Below are positions 4,681 to 5,970 of a stretch of 5,970 bases of DNA, piece after piece (position 1 is the stretch's first letter; each line of letters begins with the position of its first letter). The position numbers were made by a program, and so were the translations under genes. Source of the stretch: an uncultured bacterium (GTDB taxonomy: Bacteria; Planctomycetota; UBA1135; UBA2386); contig CALKYL010000004.1 in the NCBI GenBank assembly GCA_938003515.1, positions 1 to 5,970 on the forward strand, given 5' to 3'. The notes below the pieces were generated by a model that saw only the letters and a program-made list of their open reading frames with translations, was not told the DNA's origin and made no database searches.

Positions 4681-5970
4681 ATGAATCGAGTGTCTCCCGC
4701 GCGGTTGTTCTCTCTCGCAGTGCCTGCCGTCCTCACCGGGCTCGTCGTGTTCAGCGGCTGCTCCGGCGGCAGCGACTCGACCGGCGGCGCGCGGACCGGC
4801 GGCGACTTCGTCGTCTTGAGCACCGAGCCGAGCGACAACGGCCAGCTGTTCCTCAACGACCCGATCCGGATCGACTTCAGCAACCCGGTCGACATCGGCT
4901 CCGTCGACCTGACGACGTTCAGCTTCCAGGTGTTCGACCAGATCGGCAATCCGGTCGCCGAGCCGGTGGCGGGCACGTTCCAGCTCGGCACGAGCCCCGG
5001 CGATACGGAGCCCGGCCGGCGGCTCTTGTTCGTGCCGCGGCTGCCGACGAACAACGCGTTCACCAACGGCGGCTTCCGGCCCGGCCGCACCTACGAGGTG
5101 CAGCTCGTCGGCGGCAACCGGGTCAACGGCACCGTGCTGCGCGACGTGCGCGGCCGCGCGCTCGAGTTCCCGCGCACGTTCCGCTTCACGACCGCGGACG
5201 GCACGACCCCCGGCCAGCTGTTCCGCAACACGGCGCCCGGCGGGCCGCGTCGCGCGGCGTTCGAGGTCACGCCGACCCCCGACACGACCGGCGTCGTGCT
5301 CAACAAGCTCGGCGCTCCGCCGGTCGAGCTGCGCCTGCGCTTCGACCAGCCGCTGAACCCGAGCAGCACGAACGTCCCGGTGGCGATCGTGACCAACCCG
5401 TTGCTGCGCAACAGCAACAACCGCGGGCGCATCTTCCTCGAATACGACGACCCCGAGTTCGGCGACAACTGGTGGATCCCGGCCGACGTCACGCTCGAGT
5501 CGAACGAGATCGCGGGCGCGACGGTGCTCCTGGAGCCGCTCGGCGTGCTGCCGAACAACGCGACCGTGCGCGTCATCGTCGAGCGCACGCTCGAGGACAT
5601 CTCCGGCGAGTCCAACGTCGCCAACATCGCGTTCCAGCGCGTCTTCGCGACGTTCCAGACCAAGCGCGCCTACGAGCAGCAGTTCGACGGCATCGTCGAC
5701 GACTTCCTCGGCGCGTCGCAGGTCGACCTGACGGCGGCCTTCTCGGAGCCGCTCGGGGAAGTGGGCCCCGGCTACATCAAGGCGGGCTTCGCGTTCGAGG
5801 GCACCGTGACCGGCGCCGAGTTCGAGCCGACCGCGCCGACGACGATCCTCAACACCGACTTCACGCTCGTCACGCCGAAGAACGGCGCGCCGTTCAACGT
5901 GTCCGGCGGCGTCTTCAACTTCCGCAACGTCCGGATCCCGCCGGGCAGGCTGGTGCAGGGCCAGGGCAGC
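4681..5970 (+). CDS. Ig-like-domain lipoprotein, N-terminal 430 residues (cut by window edge)
   Basis: Open from ATG 4681 to the last base with no stop; the C-terminus is outside the window. The signal peptide is classical: a short basic start, a hydrophobic core, and Cys27 in FSGC, then a Gly/Ser/Thr tether (28-41). An Ig-like domain of Big_5/SbsA type spans about 43-171: STEPSDNGQLFLNDPIRIDF and SNPVDIGSVDLTTFSFQV open it, a RRLLFVP strand follows, and LRDVRGRALEFPRTFRFTT closes it. A second, less clear copy runs about 193-327, opening with VELRLRFDQPLNPSS. Residues 340-400 look like a further beta-rich segment. The visible end, SGGVFNFRNVRIPPGRL (408-424), resembles the entry strand of bacterial beta-helix regions. 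Expected location is a membrane or the cell surface; likely adhesive or structural, no enzyme motif seen. ATG 4681 is chosen because it places a normal-length signal peptide before the lipobox; no Shine-Dalgarno sequence is visible. Codon use matches the upstream gene, so recent transfer is not indicated. Confidence 0.93.
   Translation, partial: MNRVSPARLFSLAVPAVLTGLVVFSGCSGGSDSTGGARTGGDFVVLSTEPSDNGQLFLNDPIRIDFSNPVDIGSVDLTTFSFQVFDQIGNPVAEPVAGTFQLGTSPGDTEPGRRLLFVPRLPTNNAFTNGGFRPGRTYEVQLVGGNRVNGTVLRDVRGRALEFPRTFRFTTADGTTPGQLFRNTAPGGPRRAAFEVTPTPDTTGVVLNKLGAPPVELRLRFDQPLNPSSTNVPVAIVTNPLLRNSNNRGRIFLEYDDPEFGDNWWIPADVTLESNEIAGATVLLEPLGVLPNNATVRVIVERTLEDISGESNVANIAFQRVFATFQTKRAYEQQFDGIVDDFLGASQVDLTAAFSEPLGEVGPGYIKAGFAFEGTVTGAEFEPTAPTTILNTDFTLVTPKNGAPFNVSGGVFNFRNVRIPPGRLVQGQGS

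Noticed and set aside
4224..5663. Long minus-strand open frames (4224-5090 and 5091-5663) opposite the second lipoprotein gene
   Set aside because: They run antisense to a gene with signal peptide, lipobox and Ig-like motifs; their Arg/Ser/Thr-rich translations are typical of antisense frames in high-GC DNA.

Overview
The window is high-GC DNA with two large plus-strand genes, each encoding an exported, apparently lipid-anchored protein with bacterial Ig-like (Big_5/SbsA-type) domains. Third codon positions are almost all G or C: in the right-hand gene I counted 418 of 430 codons. Lysine is scarce, with 14 in 1342 residues of the first protein. Shine-Dalgarno sequences are weak or absent before both large genes. 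Very large secreted Ig-like lipoproteins, long Arg-rich N-termini and this base composition fit a high-GC Planctomycetota-type bacterium best. Myxococcota, Gemmatimonadota or another high-GC diderm phylum cannot be excluded. No rRNA, housekeeping gene or other marker settles the taxonomy.

Layout. Bases 1-105 may hold the first 35 codons of a divergent minus-strand gene cut by the window edge (weak call). Bases 106-283 are a non-coding upstream region. Just before the first large gene, this region contains a very GC-rich palindrome and a hairpin that could be alternative RNA folds. Bases 284-4312 encode a complete 1342-residue lipoprotein. Its N-terminal half is Trp-poor with Ig-like segments, and its C-terminal half is Trp-rich and unrecognised. 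Bases 4313-4680 are a 368-base gap that opens with a C-rich, G-poor stretch, possibly a Rho-dependent terminator. Bases 4681-5970 encode the first 430 residues of a second lipoprotein, which runs off the right edge. It has two Ig-like segments and then what looks like the entry to a beta-helix region.

How they fit together. Both proteins carry a signal peptide ending in a Cys followed by a Gly/Ser-rich tether and then beta-rich modules, so both probably sit on the cell surface or the periplasmic face of a membrane. Adhesion, glycan binding or envelope structure are plausible roles, but no enzyme active site or named gene can be recognised. The long gap and the possible terminator suggest separate transcripts. 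I see no CRISPR array, tRNA, insertion sequence or phage feature. The most interesting element is the uncharacterised Trp-rich C-terminal half of the first protein.
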